From contig JAQFVV010006312.1 in the NCBI GenBank assembly GCA_028023455.1, positions 1,302,001 through 1,366,000 on the forward strand: 64,000 nucleotides of DNA. The letters are read 5' to 3'. The translations under genes and the position numbers were made by a program. Shown here piece by piece: positions 50,738 to 62,588 of this stretch. Origin of the DNA: Epiperipatus broadwayi (taxonomy: Eukaryota > Onychophora > Udeonychophora > Euonychophora > Peripatidae). The notes under the pieces are model-generated. The model was not told the origin of the DNA and made no database searches. It worked only from the letters and a program-made list of their open reading frames with translations. Each line of letters begins with the position of its first letter. Position 1 is the first letter of the stretch.

Positions 50738-53492
50738 TATGTGGTGGAACAATCCAGACGACACATATCCTTTCACTATAATTTTTTTTTTTTGATATTT
50801 ATTAAATTATATACATAAAATCTTTATAAGTTTTACTCAAAGTCATAAAAAATATATACACTTCTGATATTCAGTGATAATAAAAATATTTGAATAGATA
50901 TCACCTATTAACATTAAAATGAATTGACTAAATGTTTATCACCCTTGATAGTGAATTAGATACATGAGTGGAAAAAAAATATTAGGCTTAAACTTATCTT
51001 CCAATATTAAAATAAAATGAGCAACTGTCAATTAAATGATATTTTAATTTTTTGAGGAGATTACAGTTACGGTGTAATATAAACACTACTCTACATGGTT
51101 GCTAACCAGAGACTCTCTGTTGAATGTTCTCTTATAAAGTCACAATCAATAATTTTATTTTAGTGGGATTTATTTCTACAAGCTGTAATGTAGTGAGCAT
51201 AGATATCCTTCGACTGGTATTTTACTAACAACCTACTTAAGATTTTGAGCACAACCATCTGTAGTTTAGCTGATTCCTGCATGGAAATGCTTAATTGTAC
51301 AAACATTTCAATCCACAATTAGCATACCTATGATACTTTGCACTCTATATCTCTACCTATCAAATATCTATTCACCAATGATGATTGACATACCTTTAAT
51401 ACTCAGTATGATCTATACTACTGTAATTTATAATATACACTAAATACAAATCTGTATTTTTGTCAATGTTTTAAATATACATTTTGTTTTTTTATATACC
51501 TCAAGGTTTCGAATTTCTCCTTGCCATTATTTTATTCTTCATGGTCATTAATTTTATCTATCAATGAATACTATGTAACTTTGGCATATATTGATTCTGT
51601 CATACAATTATAATTATAATTTAGATTAGGTCATAGATTTAACTAATTTATGAAATAAACTCAAAACAAATAATACAATTTCAGTTCAAAAACTGACATC
51701 AATTGACAATGTGTTTTTTAAATTTATAATAACTAATTCGTCTTATTGATTTAAAACTGTGCACATTTTATTCTACCAAACAAAAAAAAAAAAACTTACT
51801 TAAACTATAATAACTCGATAAACAAGGAATCACGGAGTCATAACATCCCTTCATACTAATAATAAAAAACTTGAAAATATAAATAGTTTGTCAGAAAAAA
51901 AGAATAAAGATCATTAAAGTAAGACTAATGAATTCAAATTTGATTTTAAATGGATACTTGAAAAATAAATCGAGAACATTATACCCCTTAAATAATTTAA
52001 GAATGAAATTGTTAATCCCTTAAAATATTCAAAAATATAGATTCTATGTAATAAATAAAAGTTTTAATACCAGTAACTGCATTTAATTCTTTATTTCATT
52101 TACACTCTATCATCATCTTTTCCTTTAGTTTTCTTCTGATTAGGTGCTTATAAAATAAGTCATTACAATTATCCTGGTGGTATGAATTTCTATTACGATA
52201 TTCATTTTCCAACCTATCTAAAAATATAGCTTCCTGGTACCATATGAAATTAGAACTTCCCTGTTCTTTATGAAGTATAGACTCTTAGCTTTTTGTGGTA
52301 TTCAGACAATACACTCTATTTCTAAAATTCACCTACCATAAACTACACTTTGTATTTGCTCTACCATCATTTGCTATGGAATGACAAGAACCAAACCTAC
52401 TCATGATAATTTTCCTCTCTAATAACTTTCTATAATCATACATACTTACATAAAAGCTTCTTACATTCATATTATAAAAATATACGTTCCTCACAAATCT
52501 TTTATGAAAACCCATCTCATTAAGCCTAAAGTTTCTATAATCATAACTAAAATCACGGTATTTATTTACTTCATCTAAATAAAATTTATTAGCATACCTT
52601 GAACCCACTAAACCAGTTTCCTATGAAATAAAATCCGACAAAATTTAATTTCACACTCTTATATCTTCCACTAGTTTAAACCTCTTGGTTTTATACAAAT
52701 CCTAAAGAATATTTTATCCAACTTTAAAATTCCTATATTCTTTTTGCAAAATAATTTCTTTTTCAGATTTTTCCTGCTCTCTTATCAATTCCTTTTTCTC
52801 CATATTCTGGCTTATTATTTTCAAAGCCATTTTTAACCCTTTTTTGAATTAGATCCAATCCAACTTTCCTCTTTGAATTTTCCATACCTAGTGATACATT
52901 TTTCTTCCAATTTCTTTAACTCCTAAATCATGCCTACATTTGACAAGTCGCATACTAGAGGAAATGAACCTATTAATTATCTCTTAATTCTTTAGAATCT
53001 GCTTTTAATTCTACTTTTTGCTCTTCTAATTTTTTATTAATTGTTATTTTCTGCTCTTCAAATCTCTTCTTAAACATTCTATCAAATTCTTCAAACTTTG
53101 TGATCATTGTCTTCAATAAATTTGAGGTACTTGCCTCAGGCTCTATTTCTAAATTAGTGGCCTTTATATGTAAAAAAAAAAAGATATGTGAAATATTTAT
53201 ATGAACAACAGGTATTAGTTTGTTGTTGACATCTGCTCCAGGACACTTTATCGATTAAGAGTTTTAAAAAAAAGTCATGGCTTTTAGCATCTTAGAACAT
53301 GCATATCTTATTTTCACCTTAATGGGATTCTCTACTATGTCATTAAAATAATTAATGTTATCTCATAAATAAATAAGTATCCCCCCCCCATTTTCTTTTT
53401 TGATTTTTTTTGGACACAAAATACTCATGTGGCTTACATTAATTCTAAGTTTTATGGTTTCTATTCAGACCACACAGTTGGTCACCAAAAAC
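50738..53492 (-). pseudogene. internal region with gag-like remnant
   Basis: On the minus strand from about 53150 down to 52080 a discontinuous frame gives KFEEFDRMFKKRFEEQK, INKKLEEQKVELK and KEKELIREQEKSEKE-like segments. These are charged, coiled-coil-forming sequence similar in style to the N-terminal part of some Gypsy-type gag proteins. A 91-codon open piece at 52608-52333 (MGSRYANKFYLDEVNKYRDF start) is Tyr/Arg-rich and not recognised. Stops and frameshifts interrupt the rest. 50738-52080 shows no recognisable protease, reverse transcriptase or integrase, so the element would depend on another for movement. Confidence 0.4.
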
Positions 53493-55413
53493 TGTAAGGG
53501 TATGATATGGGGACATAGGTAAGATGTGATCATAGACTTGGTCAAAACATCTATCTCATTTAATATTCATTAATGAGAGATTGATAAAAAAAAATCATTA
53601 GTCTATATGACCCAATAATTAGAGACTATTAAGTTTTATGGAGTCTGGAATTTAAGAACATGAAATATGCCTGATAAAAATAAAATCATATATGTATATG
53701 AGAAAATGTAAATCTCTCACTCACACAATTATAAACTAAATCTCATTGGTTAATAATTATGGTAGCTTTTATGGATGAATCTAACATTGATGGACAAATT
53801 CTGGTAATGCTACTACATGTAAACTGACATATCAATGATATGGAATCATTGATGAATTAAGACTTAATTATTTAAACCTATTTGAATAAAATATAAAAAT
53901 AAAGTAAATAAAGCTAGAATTTTTAATTTAATGAATAACTATGTTTTATTCATATTTGTAATTAAGTTCTAGGTTACTTAAAATAGATATTATAGATAAC
54001 ATTTAAATTACAATAACTTGGTGTGTATTTACACTACGAATGATGTGAAACAAAATACTTAAATTAAAGGAAGACATGCGCTTAGCTTAACTGAGCTAGG
54101 CTAATTTAGTAGTATACAGCACACACTTATTACAGACTGTTATAGGACTCAATGAATGTTTATTATTTTTAGCAACTTAAAATAATTTCCCCTAATTGAA
54201 TGTATATGTAATTGTTTGCTTTATATAAAAACATATATATGAAATGATTCTTCACCACCTACATATAATAAAATTTAAATAAAATTGGAAACCTTGTAAT
54301 GTTACTGGAATACTTAATGTTCAAGTATTTACTATATTTGGTTGGATAAAATAAATCAGCATAAAATATTGTAGGTATCCAATTAAAAAAGTCAAATGAT
54401 AATAATATCAAAGAATTTGAGCATTGTTCTTGGAATAATCCAATATAATTTCCTTGACAATAGTTATGCATTTTAATTTTTTCAGATACTTAATATGTAC
54501 ATTATAATTGTGTAATCCACTTTCATTATAAATGTATATACAAATGCAAGATTCAACAAACAATAATTCTTGCATCATTTACAACATAAAAGTATCATAA
54601 TTGCTTTCAAATACCAATCATATATCTATCAATTCCTTTATTAGATTATCCACAAACGCTGTAATTTATGTAATAAAAATTCCTATATGCGTCTGATACA
54701 TATATTTCCAATAGGATGTGAGAAATACATTATATTCAATAGATGCCATCACAGTCACATGACTAGAGCTTGTTATATTAAAAATTATTTTCCTCACTCT
54801 TTAATAAATAATTATTTTGGTAAATGTTCAAATTTAATTTAATTTCTTCTGCAGAGTTGGTATTTTATATCATTGATGATGATTAACATTTCTCTTCTAA
54901 TAGGCATGTGTTTACATATGTCTACTTTAAATTTAATGGTAATTTGGTAAATATTTTACTAAAAGCAAGAACGAACTTTGTAATATAATGGAAGTCATGG
55001 TTTAGCCATTAGATGACTTTAATCGGTATCAGTGATCCAAAAGAACAGATGTCAATGTTATTTGTATTTAGCACTTTATTTTATATTGTTATTTTATAAA
55101 TAATATTAGGAATATGTACATTGCAGTTACAAAGAAATCAAGTCAGCTGTCACATGACCCAATTTAACAAGCTTGTATTACAAATGTTATATATAGAGCT
55201 CACAAATTTATATTGCAATTTAGCTTGCAATTTTATATTGCTAAAGTAATTAATATATGGTGTATCTGAACTTAGTTCAATCCCATATGGCTATTTAAGT
55301 TAGATAGCTGGATTGGAAGACATATGGATGTCTAAAAATTTCAGATTTTTTATTTAAAAGTTATCCATTAGATAAGGTACTGGGCTTGTCCTGGTATTTT
55401 TAATCTAATGCTT

Positions 55414-55478
55414 TAAATATCCTAGCATCTCACTGAGGGAGCCAGTAGCAGAAACTGGTCTGGCATTGGGGATATTTT
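55414..55478 (+). ncRNA. candidate hammerhead core, second subfamily
   Basis: CTGA at 55433-55436, GAAAC at 55451-55455, and GTC at 55458-55460. Distal stem I is strong: AATATCC (about 55416-55422) pairs with GGATATT (55470-55476). The proximal stem (TCA/TGG) and stem II (GC...GC) are weak, and one extra G follows CTGA. Probably inactive. Confidence 0.42.
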
Positions 55479-55789
55479 GCAACGCTTGTTAAGAGCTTAT
55501 TTGTGAGCTCTATATATAACATTTGTAATACAAGCTTCTTAAATTAGGTCATGTGACATCTGACTTGATTTCTTTGTAATTTTAGTTTTTGCTATTAAGG
55601 CTTTGGTGATTTTATATTGCTAAAGTTATTAATATATTGTGTATCTGAACTTGGTTCAGTCCCATATGACTATTTAAATAAGATAGCTGGATTGGAAGAC
55701 ATATGGATGTCTGAAAATTTCAGATTTTTTACTTAATAGTTATCCATAAGATAAAGTGCTAGGCTTGTCCTGTTTTTTTAATCTAATGC

Positions 55790-55854
55790 TTGAATATCTA
55801 GCACCTCACTGAGGAAGCCAGTAGCAGAAACTGATCTGAAGTTGGAGATATAGC
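55790..55854 (+). ncRNA. candidate hammerhead core, truncated second copy
   Basis: CTGAGGA starts at 55809 and GAAAC at 55827, followed by TGATC in place of TAGTC. Distal stem I ATATCT pairs with AGATAT (55847-55852). Stem II is reduced to two pairs. The site appears decayed. Confidence 0.38.
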
Positions 55855-56469
55855 TTATTAAGAGCTCTCTATATAACATTGTAATTGAATAAAATATTCT
55901 AACTAAAATGTAGTTTCTCCCAAACAGTTAAGAAAAGCATGTAGGTGCAGACTATCCAAGAAAGAATAAGAAAGTGTAAAATAAAATTGAAGAACTTTTT
56001 AAATGAACTTATAAATCTGTTATTTTTTTTTTTTTTTTAAAAAAGTAATGTCCCTCTTCTTGTTGTTATGCAATTTTCACTCCAGCAAAATTGGCTTATG
56101 TATTGCTTTAAACAATTGTTGTAATAGCAAATTTATACAATTCCAAACTTACGTCTACATAGACATTTATATGTTATTACAATACACATTAGTCATTTAT
56201 TAATTTACGAATAAAGTGTTATTTTAATAAGATAATATTTATAAAATTAAACTGTTTTCATTTTCCTTCTTTTATATTAGCGATTTAAAATATAGCATAA
56301 TAGCAAATTAAAATTATTATGGTATGAAATTGTTGACTTAGTTTTAACATGATATTTTATTATTTGTTGATCAAAGATTAGTGTTTATGAAAAATATGTA
56401 CTGCTATCATCCTTATCTTAAGCAAAATATGCTTTCTCCTTTTTAAATATAAGTAACTTTGGATTCCTC

Positions 56470-56550
56470 AAAGAATTTAAATTTGAATTAGTTTCTAAAA
56501 GCAACAATATTTTGTCAGTATATTTTATTGTTACTTTTAGAAACTAATTC
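56470..56550. repeat. short perfect hairpin next to the Gypsy insertion
   Basis: AATTAGTTTCTAAAAGCAAC (about 56487) returns inverted as GTTACTTTTAGAAACTAATT (56529-56548), around a loop of about 24 bases. It is absent from the same place in LTR copy A. The adjacent Gypsy LTR starts five bases later. Confidence 0.7.
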
Positions 56551-56554
56551 AAAC

Positions 56555-57305
56555 TGCAAAATATTAATTAATACTTAAAAGACTAAGAATGCTGTTAAAT
56601 AAATCGATAAAAGAAATGTCCAAATTAAACGAAGTTTAAGACTAAATATAGATACATGTATATATTAACTAATTGTATAGATCTTAAAAATTATCTTATA
56701 TGGAAATCTTAAAAAATTACCTTATATGGAAATCTTAAAAACTTACCTTATATGGAAATATATTCCTAAGAGAGTAATTAATTGTATGTGTAATTAAAAA
56801 TTAAGATTAATTCCAATACGCAAATTGATTAAACAAATTAATTAAAGCTGAAGGTCAAATTACTCCAGAAAAGATAACAAAAGAAGAGATCGATATAGAA
56901 AACTAGGAAAAAGGGCTGTGCACTTTTTCTGTGGTTGCTGCTAATGTTACTGTGTCCAGGAGTTAAACAGCAATGAAGATCATCATTGGAGAACTTCATT
57001 CCCAGGATTCCAGCTCCTGTAAGTACCCAAACCGATTAGTGTATTAAGCAGACCATCTCGGTCCTGGACTATAGGCATTAGTAAAAGTAAAGTGAATAAT
57101 AGTTCACTTAAACTGTGTAAGCATTATTTATTATTCAGTAGGTAACTTGTGAATTAGGCTCTCTCAAGTTCAGACTTTATATTCATGATGAAGATCTGAA
57201 TAGTAACTCTTTAAATTGTTATTGTTAAATATATATGTGTATTGTTGTCTGTCAAGTTAATTGTATATTTTGTTTGATGATCACCTGAACATAGTTGGGG
57301 ACACA
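56555..57305 (+). repeat. 5' LTR of the Gypsy element
   Basis: 751 bp, TG...CA. It contains three tandem copies of a 27-bp unit (TTACCTTATATGGAAATCTT core, 56690-56760); the right LTR has one. The LTR pair differs at many positions, so the insertion is not recent. Confidence 0.85.
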
Positions 57306-57519
57306 TCAAATTATTGGCAAAGTTGCAAGTCATTCGAACCCAGAGAAAAGGAAACTGTGAAGGCCATTCGCAAGCTATTAGTACAGTCATTTTCAAACTT
57401 AAAGAAAAAGTACAGAACTAAAATGATTAGTTAAGTTAGTAGTGTTACCTATATAGTAATCAATCACGAGTCCTTTTGGACAGAATAGCATAGCAGAATT
57501 TGAGGTTAATAACACATCT

Positions 57520-58240
57520 GAATGGCCATTGCTGTATATACTATGCAGTTACAAAACTTCTTTACATTGAACAGTAGTGAAGATAACAAAAGGAAAGTAG
57601 CTACATTTATGTGCTTCACTGGTATTAAAGTAATATAGGTCATAATAGATTATTTGAATTATTTATTACAAAGGAAATAGAGTATAAGAATCTAATAGAC
57701 AAATTAAGTGATCATTTCAGCCCTCATCCATCACAGCACATAGCATGATTAATCTTGTGAAGAAGGAAGTAGCTTGAAAGTGAAAAAAAGAGTATAACTC
57801 AACTCTTAGAGAATTGACTAATGGTTGTGGTTATGGGGAGTTTGTGGATGAAATACTCATGGACCAGTTATTATGGAGTATGTCTGATGTAAGCTCAGAC
57901 AACAATTTCTCACAGAACCTGAGATCATGTACAATATAGCCATTAAGAAAAAACATAGCATATGAGTTAACACTTGAACGCGCTCAGGTTTTTAGCACTA
58001 GAATGGATGAAAATCCTAGAATGAGTGTGTTTAAGACAAAACAGGAAAAGACCTTACAGTGGAAAGCTGAGAGCAGTAAGAATATTAGAGTAACATATTT
58101 GTTGTGGAAAAAAGCTACATATTAAAGAATGAAAGTGGCTCAAGAAAACATGCTTTAAATATGCAAAAAGAAGCATTTAGTACATATTTGAAACCAAAAA
58201 GATAATTGGAAAGGTAAAAATAAATCATCAATGCAGAAAA
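57520..58240 (+). pseudogene. Gypsy gag remnant
   Basis: From 57522 the translation gives MAIAVYTMQLQNFFTLNSSE, then KRKVATFMCFTGI. Near 57840-58010 it gives YGEFVDEILMDQLLWSMSD and RKNIAYELTLERAQVF. These correspond to the capsid-like part of Gypsy gag, including the segment with F-V-x-[DE]-x-[IL] before the alpha-helical end. Frameshifts and stops break it. A zinc knuckle is not clearly visible. Confidence 0.6.
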
Positions 58241-58269
58241 AATAGCATAGGTTACCATATGGTTAAAAA

Positions 58270-59100
58270 CATGGTCATCCAGGGGTTAAATCAGTTTATG
58301 AAGCTGATACTTTGTGGCAAAGAAGTATTGATGGAAATTGATAGTGGGTCAGGTATTTCCTTAATGTCACTCACAGACTGGCTGTCACTGGCATCAGCTA
58401 ACACAAAAAAATAGAGAAATCTAATGTTAGAGTGCAGGATTTAAATGTAAATGCGCTTATATTAATAAGCCAAGTGACAGCACCCATTAACTACTGTAGT
58501 AAAAAAGTGAATCTATCGCTGCACATAGTCAAAGGGAAGCTCAGTCTCATAGTTGGGAGGGAGTGATTCCACAAACTAAAATTGTTAAAAAAATTTCTCT
58601 GGAACAAGAAATGTCATACAAATACCGATTTGTTTAATGAAGAATTGGGATTAATTAATACGAGCCCAGTAGAGGTAGAGTTGCTGGAAAATGTGTAACC
58701 AGTCATGTGTAAACCTTGGAAAATCCCATTTGCTCAAAAAAAAAGAAAGTGTCAGAAAAACTAAAGTTATTGGTTGTTAAGGGCATGTTAATGCCAATTG
58801 AAACATCAGATTGGTCCATACCTTTAGTAGTGATAACCAAACCAAATGGCAATATTAGAGTGATTACAGAGCAACTGTAAACAAGTATCTATACAGTGGA
58901 ACAATGCCTCACATTTTGCAGAGTTAGACTTAAAATCCACATTTCACCAGATACAGGTGACAGACAAATCAGCAGAAATATTAACTTTGCCAAACACCGA
59001 TGAGATTATTTAAGTGTAATCATTTACCATTTGGCATATCAACAGCCCCTAACAATTTTCAAGTGAAAACTGACACATTGCTTCAGGGCCTGGAGGAAAT
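58270..59100 (+). pseudogene. Gypsy protease and reverse transcriptase remnant
   Basis: The protease active site appears near 58330 as LMEIDSGSGISLMSLTDWL-like sequence (D-S-G). The reverse transcriptase starts near 58790 with PIETSDWSIPLVVITKPNG, then a DLKSxFHQIQVTD-like block near 58927 and HLAYQQPLTIF (normally PFGISTAPxxF) near 59020. The catalytic xxDD motif region near 59105 (ISMIYTHHS) is frameshifted and missing its aspartates. Confidence 0.68.
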
Positions 59101-59164
59101 TTCAATGATATACTCATCATAGCTAACTCAGAAAAGATGCTGTGTGAAAGGCTGTTTACAGAAT

Positions 59165-59760
59165 TTAAAAAGTTAAATAAAATGGGAGTGAAATTAAATG
59201 CCCCAAAAAAGTATATGGCATGCAAAAGAATTGTTTTTTCTTGGACACATAATTTCTGATAGGGAAAAAAACCAGCACCAGAAAAAGTTAGCAGTGAAAC
59301 ATGTGACAAAACCTAAAAACATTAAACAACTACAAGCATATTTAGAATTGATAAATGTTTTGGAGAATGAGTAAAGCACATATAGCAAAAGCAGTGTATG
59401 ATTTATTGAGAAAAGATCAAAAAATGGGAATAGTTAGAAATTCATGATGAAGCATTCAACAATGGGAATGAAATTAAATGCCCTCCCCTCCCAAAAAAAA
59501 AGCGCATCACATGCAAAAGAATTTTTTTTCTCAGTCACATAATTTCTGATAGGGGGAAGAAACCAGCACCAGAAAAATTAGACCAGTGAAAAATGCGAGA
59601 AAACATAAAAACATTAAACAAGTTGAGGTGTATTTAGAATTGATAAATTTTTTCCAAAACTTTTTTAGTGAGTAAAGCACATATAGCAAAAGCATTGTAT
59701 GACTTACTGAAAAAAGATTAAAAATGGCAATAGTTAGAAATTCATGTTAAAGCATTCAAC
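59165..59760. repeat. tandem duplication of about 290 bp inside Gypsy pol
   Basis: AATGGGAGTGAAATTAAATG (59181) and AATGGGAATGAAATTAAATG (59462) begin two copies that continue through CATAATTTCTGATAGGG, AAAAACATTAAACAA and GTAAAGCACATATAGCAAAA. The duplicated part covers the end of the reverse transcriptase and the connection to RNase H. Copies differ by substitutions and small indels, so the duplication is old. Confidence 0.85.
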
Positions 59761-59819
59761 AAAACTAGAAGCCATATTGTCATCTGACAAATTGTAAGTA
59801 CACTAATAGTATTTAGAAC

Positions 59820-60320
59820 TGCATTTAACTACAGATGCATTAAAGTGGGGGCGGTTCTCGCTCACTCATATTATAAAGGAGAATAGCCCATTGTATATGC
59901 ATCGTGTACGCTCTCAAAAGCAGAGAGATGATATAGTCAGCTTTATAAAGAAGCTTTAGCTATTATCTTCACTTTGAAAAAATGTCATCAATATATTTTC
60001 AGCAGACCGGTTTAAATAATAACTGATCACAAGCCATTACTAAGAATTCTGGGTCATGATACATCAGTCCCCAAACATTTTATCCCACATAATGTGTTGG
60101 ACAAATATCATTATCTTATGATTACAAACTGGAATATAAGGGTAAAAAGATTTCACAAACTGATGCATTGTCCCAGATAAAGGAGAACCAAGCAGCATGG
60201 AGATGGGACATAAACTACATTGATGTATTGAAATTGGAAATTCTTAACAGTAAAAAAGTAGCAAGCTGGACAAAAGCTGATGAAGGGTATCAACTGCTTA
60301 CAGGGTGAATGAAAAACAGA
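59820..60320 (+). pseudogene. Gypsy RNase H remnant
   Basis: LTTDALKWG (near 59830) is the first catalytic block, continuing through HIIKENSPLYMHRVRSQKQR-like and YKEALAIIF, KCHQYIFSRPV and ITDHKPLL near 60030, a typical Gypsy RNase H order. Many stops are present. Confidence 0.6.
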
Positions 60321-60463
60321 TGCTGGACTCAAAGCATCACTACATTGCCACAGGGTTCTGGACCAACTGCAGCAAATTGTCTACTTAATGGAGGATTAAC
60401 TATTAATACTAACAGAAGGTAGACAGCAAGTTTTAAAGCTTCTACACAAAGGTCACCACGGAA

Positions 60464-61070
60464 TTGTGTGAGTCAAACATTAGCATTTATATCAAAAAAT
60501 ACACAGCCTATCAATATGAGATAAATATGAAGGCAAAAGAATATAATCAGTGGCCAATAGTGATGAAGCCTGGGCAGAGAGTACATATAGAGCATGCAGG
60601 TCCAATAAATGGCAAAATACTGTTCATACTCATAGACGCTTACTTCAAATGAATGGGGTATCACATAGTACAGGATATGAGTGCAAAAGAAATGATTGAA
60701 AACTTAAATGCTGTGTTTTCTTGTCACAGTCTACCAGAAACTATCATGTCCAATAATGGTGCCAGATTCATTGCAGAATGGAAAATTATTTTGTCAACAA
60801 TATATGCACCCCCATATCACCCAGAGTTAAATGGCCTGACTGAAAAGGCTGACTGATAATTAAAAAGCCGGGAATGGCCTAACTGAAAAGGCTGTACCAA
60901 TAATAAAAAAAGCCATGAAGAAATTGAAGAATGTAAGCATGCAGCAAGCAAAATATAACATTTGGTTGCATCAACACTCAGTACCATCAACAGCTACAGA
61001 AAAATCTCTAGCAGAATAACTGATAGGAAGGAAATTGTGAATTAAATTATCACTTTTACTCCCAAGTATG
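60464..61070 (+). pseudogene. Gypsy integrase core remnant
   Basis: An open stretch (60464-60856, one TGA at about 60651) contains WPIVMKPGQRVHIEHAGP, ILFILIDAY, MSNNGARFIAEW and APPYHPELNGLTEKA. In the family the central aspartate lies in DxAGP (here EHAGP) and in SDNGxxF (here SNNG), and the glutamate in NGLAERF (here NGLTEKA). Both catalytic aspartates are therefore replaced and the enzyme would be dead even if expressed. A 47-bp tandem duplication follows (GGCCTGACTGAAAAGGCTG near 60832 and 60876). Confidence 0.78.
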
Positions 61071-61089
61071 GCTGATAAAATAGTGACAA

Positions 61090-61720
61090 CATTTTTACAA
61101 TGATTATTTCATATTACATCTCAAATCTAAACTCTGTTACCTATTATATATATATTCTTTTTTTGTCCCATTATTTGTATATTTTCATTGTCACTGTTTT
61201 CTGGTTTTTGATCATCTTCCTGTGGTGTTGGTTCAGCTATGTCTTGTATTTCTTGGGTTTCATCTTTTGGTATGGACACTGCAATTTGCCCATCTTCCTC
61301 AAACTGATGATGGACATGATTTACATGTCTTCTGTATGTTGTCCCATTCTGTACTTGGATAATTACTATTGTTTTTGATAAAATTTTTACAATGATTCCT
61401 AAACCATTTCTTCCGGATTACATCTCAAACTTAAACTTTGTCACCTATTATATATATATTATCTCTTTTTTGCCCCATTATTATCAAAAACAATGTACAG
61501 AATGGGACAACATACAGGAGATGTAAATCATGTCTGTCATTGATTCGAGGAAGATGAGAAAATTGCAGTGTCCATGTTAAAAGATGAAACCCCAAAAATA
61601 CAAGACATAGCTGAACCGACACTACATGAGATACTGATCGAGAAAGAGGTTCAAAAACCAGAAAGCAGTGACATTGAACCCAAGACTAGGGAACAAAAAC
61701 TGAAATCAATGCTAAATTCT
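61090..61720. repeat. inverted duplication of the Gypsy pol 3' end
   Basis: The stretch 61165-61390 read on the minus strand matches 61490-61720 on the plus strand (AGAATGGGACAACATACAG, AATTGCAGTGTCCAT, AGACATAGCTGAACC). ATTACATCTCAAA..TAAACT followed by ACCTATTATATATATAT also occurs twice directly, at about 61113 and 61419. The minus-strand copy retains YRRHVNHVHHQFEEDG-like sequence of the integrase C-terminal (GPY/F-type) region. Cause may be template switching during reverse transcription. Confidence 0.7.
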
Positions 61721-61809
61721 ACTATAATAACAACTAGATCACCCAGACCCAGATATGAAGACCATCCAAATTCAACAACTATACATAAACCTAAACAATT
61801 TTCTGGAGT

Positions 61810-62588
61810 AAGGGGAGGAGTGCAAAATATTAATATTTAAAAGTCTAAGAATGATGCTAAATAAATTGATAGAAGAAATGTTCAAATTAAACAAATTTTA
61901 AGAATAAATATTAATACATGTATATATTGATTAATTGTATAGATCTTAAAACTTACTTTATATAGAAATAAATTCGTAAGAGATGAGAGTAATTAATTGT
62001 AGTGTAATTAAAAACTAAGATTAATTCCATTGTATAATAGCAAACTTTAAATAATACATAAATTGATTAAGTGAACTAATTAAAGCCAAAGTTAAATTAC
62101 TCCAGAAAAGATAAGAAAAATAAAAGAAATGATAGATATAAAAAGCTAAGAAAAAGGACTGTGTGCTTTTTCTGTGGTTGCTATTACTATCACTGTGTTC
62201 ACGAGTTGAAGAGCAATGAAGATCATCATTGGAGGACTTCATTCCCAGGATCTTGACTCCAGTAGGCCACCAAGTCAATTAGTGTGTTAAACAGACCATC
62301 TCAGTTATTATTATTTTGAAACACCATGGAGGGTTGTGTTATAAAGACTATAGAAGTTAGTGAAGGTAAAGTGAATAATAGTTTACTGTATAAACATTAT
62401 TTGTTGTTCAGTAGTTCACTTGTGAATAAACCTCACTCAAGTGCAGACTTTATATTTATGTTGAAGATCCAAATAGTAACTTTTTAAATTGTTAATAAAT
62501 TATTATTGCTAAATATACATATGTGTTGTTGACTGTTGAGTCAATTGTATATTTTGATGATGGTTGACTGGTCATAGTCAGGGACACA
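61810..62588 (+). repeat. polypurine tract and 3' LTR of the Gypsy element
   Basis: The polypurine tract is 61810-61820; the LTR runs 61821-62588 (768 bp). Its end GGGACACA matches the left LTR end. Size differs from the left LTR because of the tandem units and small indels. Confidence 0.85.

Larger units (their letters stand above)
55118..55883 (+). mobile_element. hammerhead-motif foldback element, second subfamily
   Basis: The insertion is 55126-55875, flanked by ACATTGCA and ACATTGTA. Inverted arms of about 80 bp (55127-55206 and 55499-55580, TTACAAAGAAATCAAGTCAG at the tip) enclose one unit with a ribozyme-like core. A second, truncated copy of the same unit follows in direct orientation (about 55620-55875). 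No ORF. GAACTTAGTTCAATCCCATA and TTAATCTAATGC are shared with the first subfamily, showing a common origin. Confidence 0.7.
56555..62588 (+). mobile_element. Ty3/Gypsy LTR retrotransposon, decayed
   Basis: A 6.03-kb element bounded by LTRs starting TGCAAAATATTAAT and ending GGGACACA. A polypurine tract AAGGGGAGGAG (61810-61820) directly precedes the right LTR, fixing plus orientation. Domains run gag - protease - reverse transcriptase - RNase H - integrase, the Gypsy order. All are broken by stops and frameshifts. It has internal tandem (59165-59760) and inverted (61090-61720) duplications. Confidence 0.88.

Noticed and set aside
52333-52608. A stand-alone host gene for the 91-codon frame
   Set aside because: It continues, with frameshifts, into coiled-coil gag-like sequence between the two long repeats, so an element remnant is more likely.
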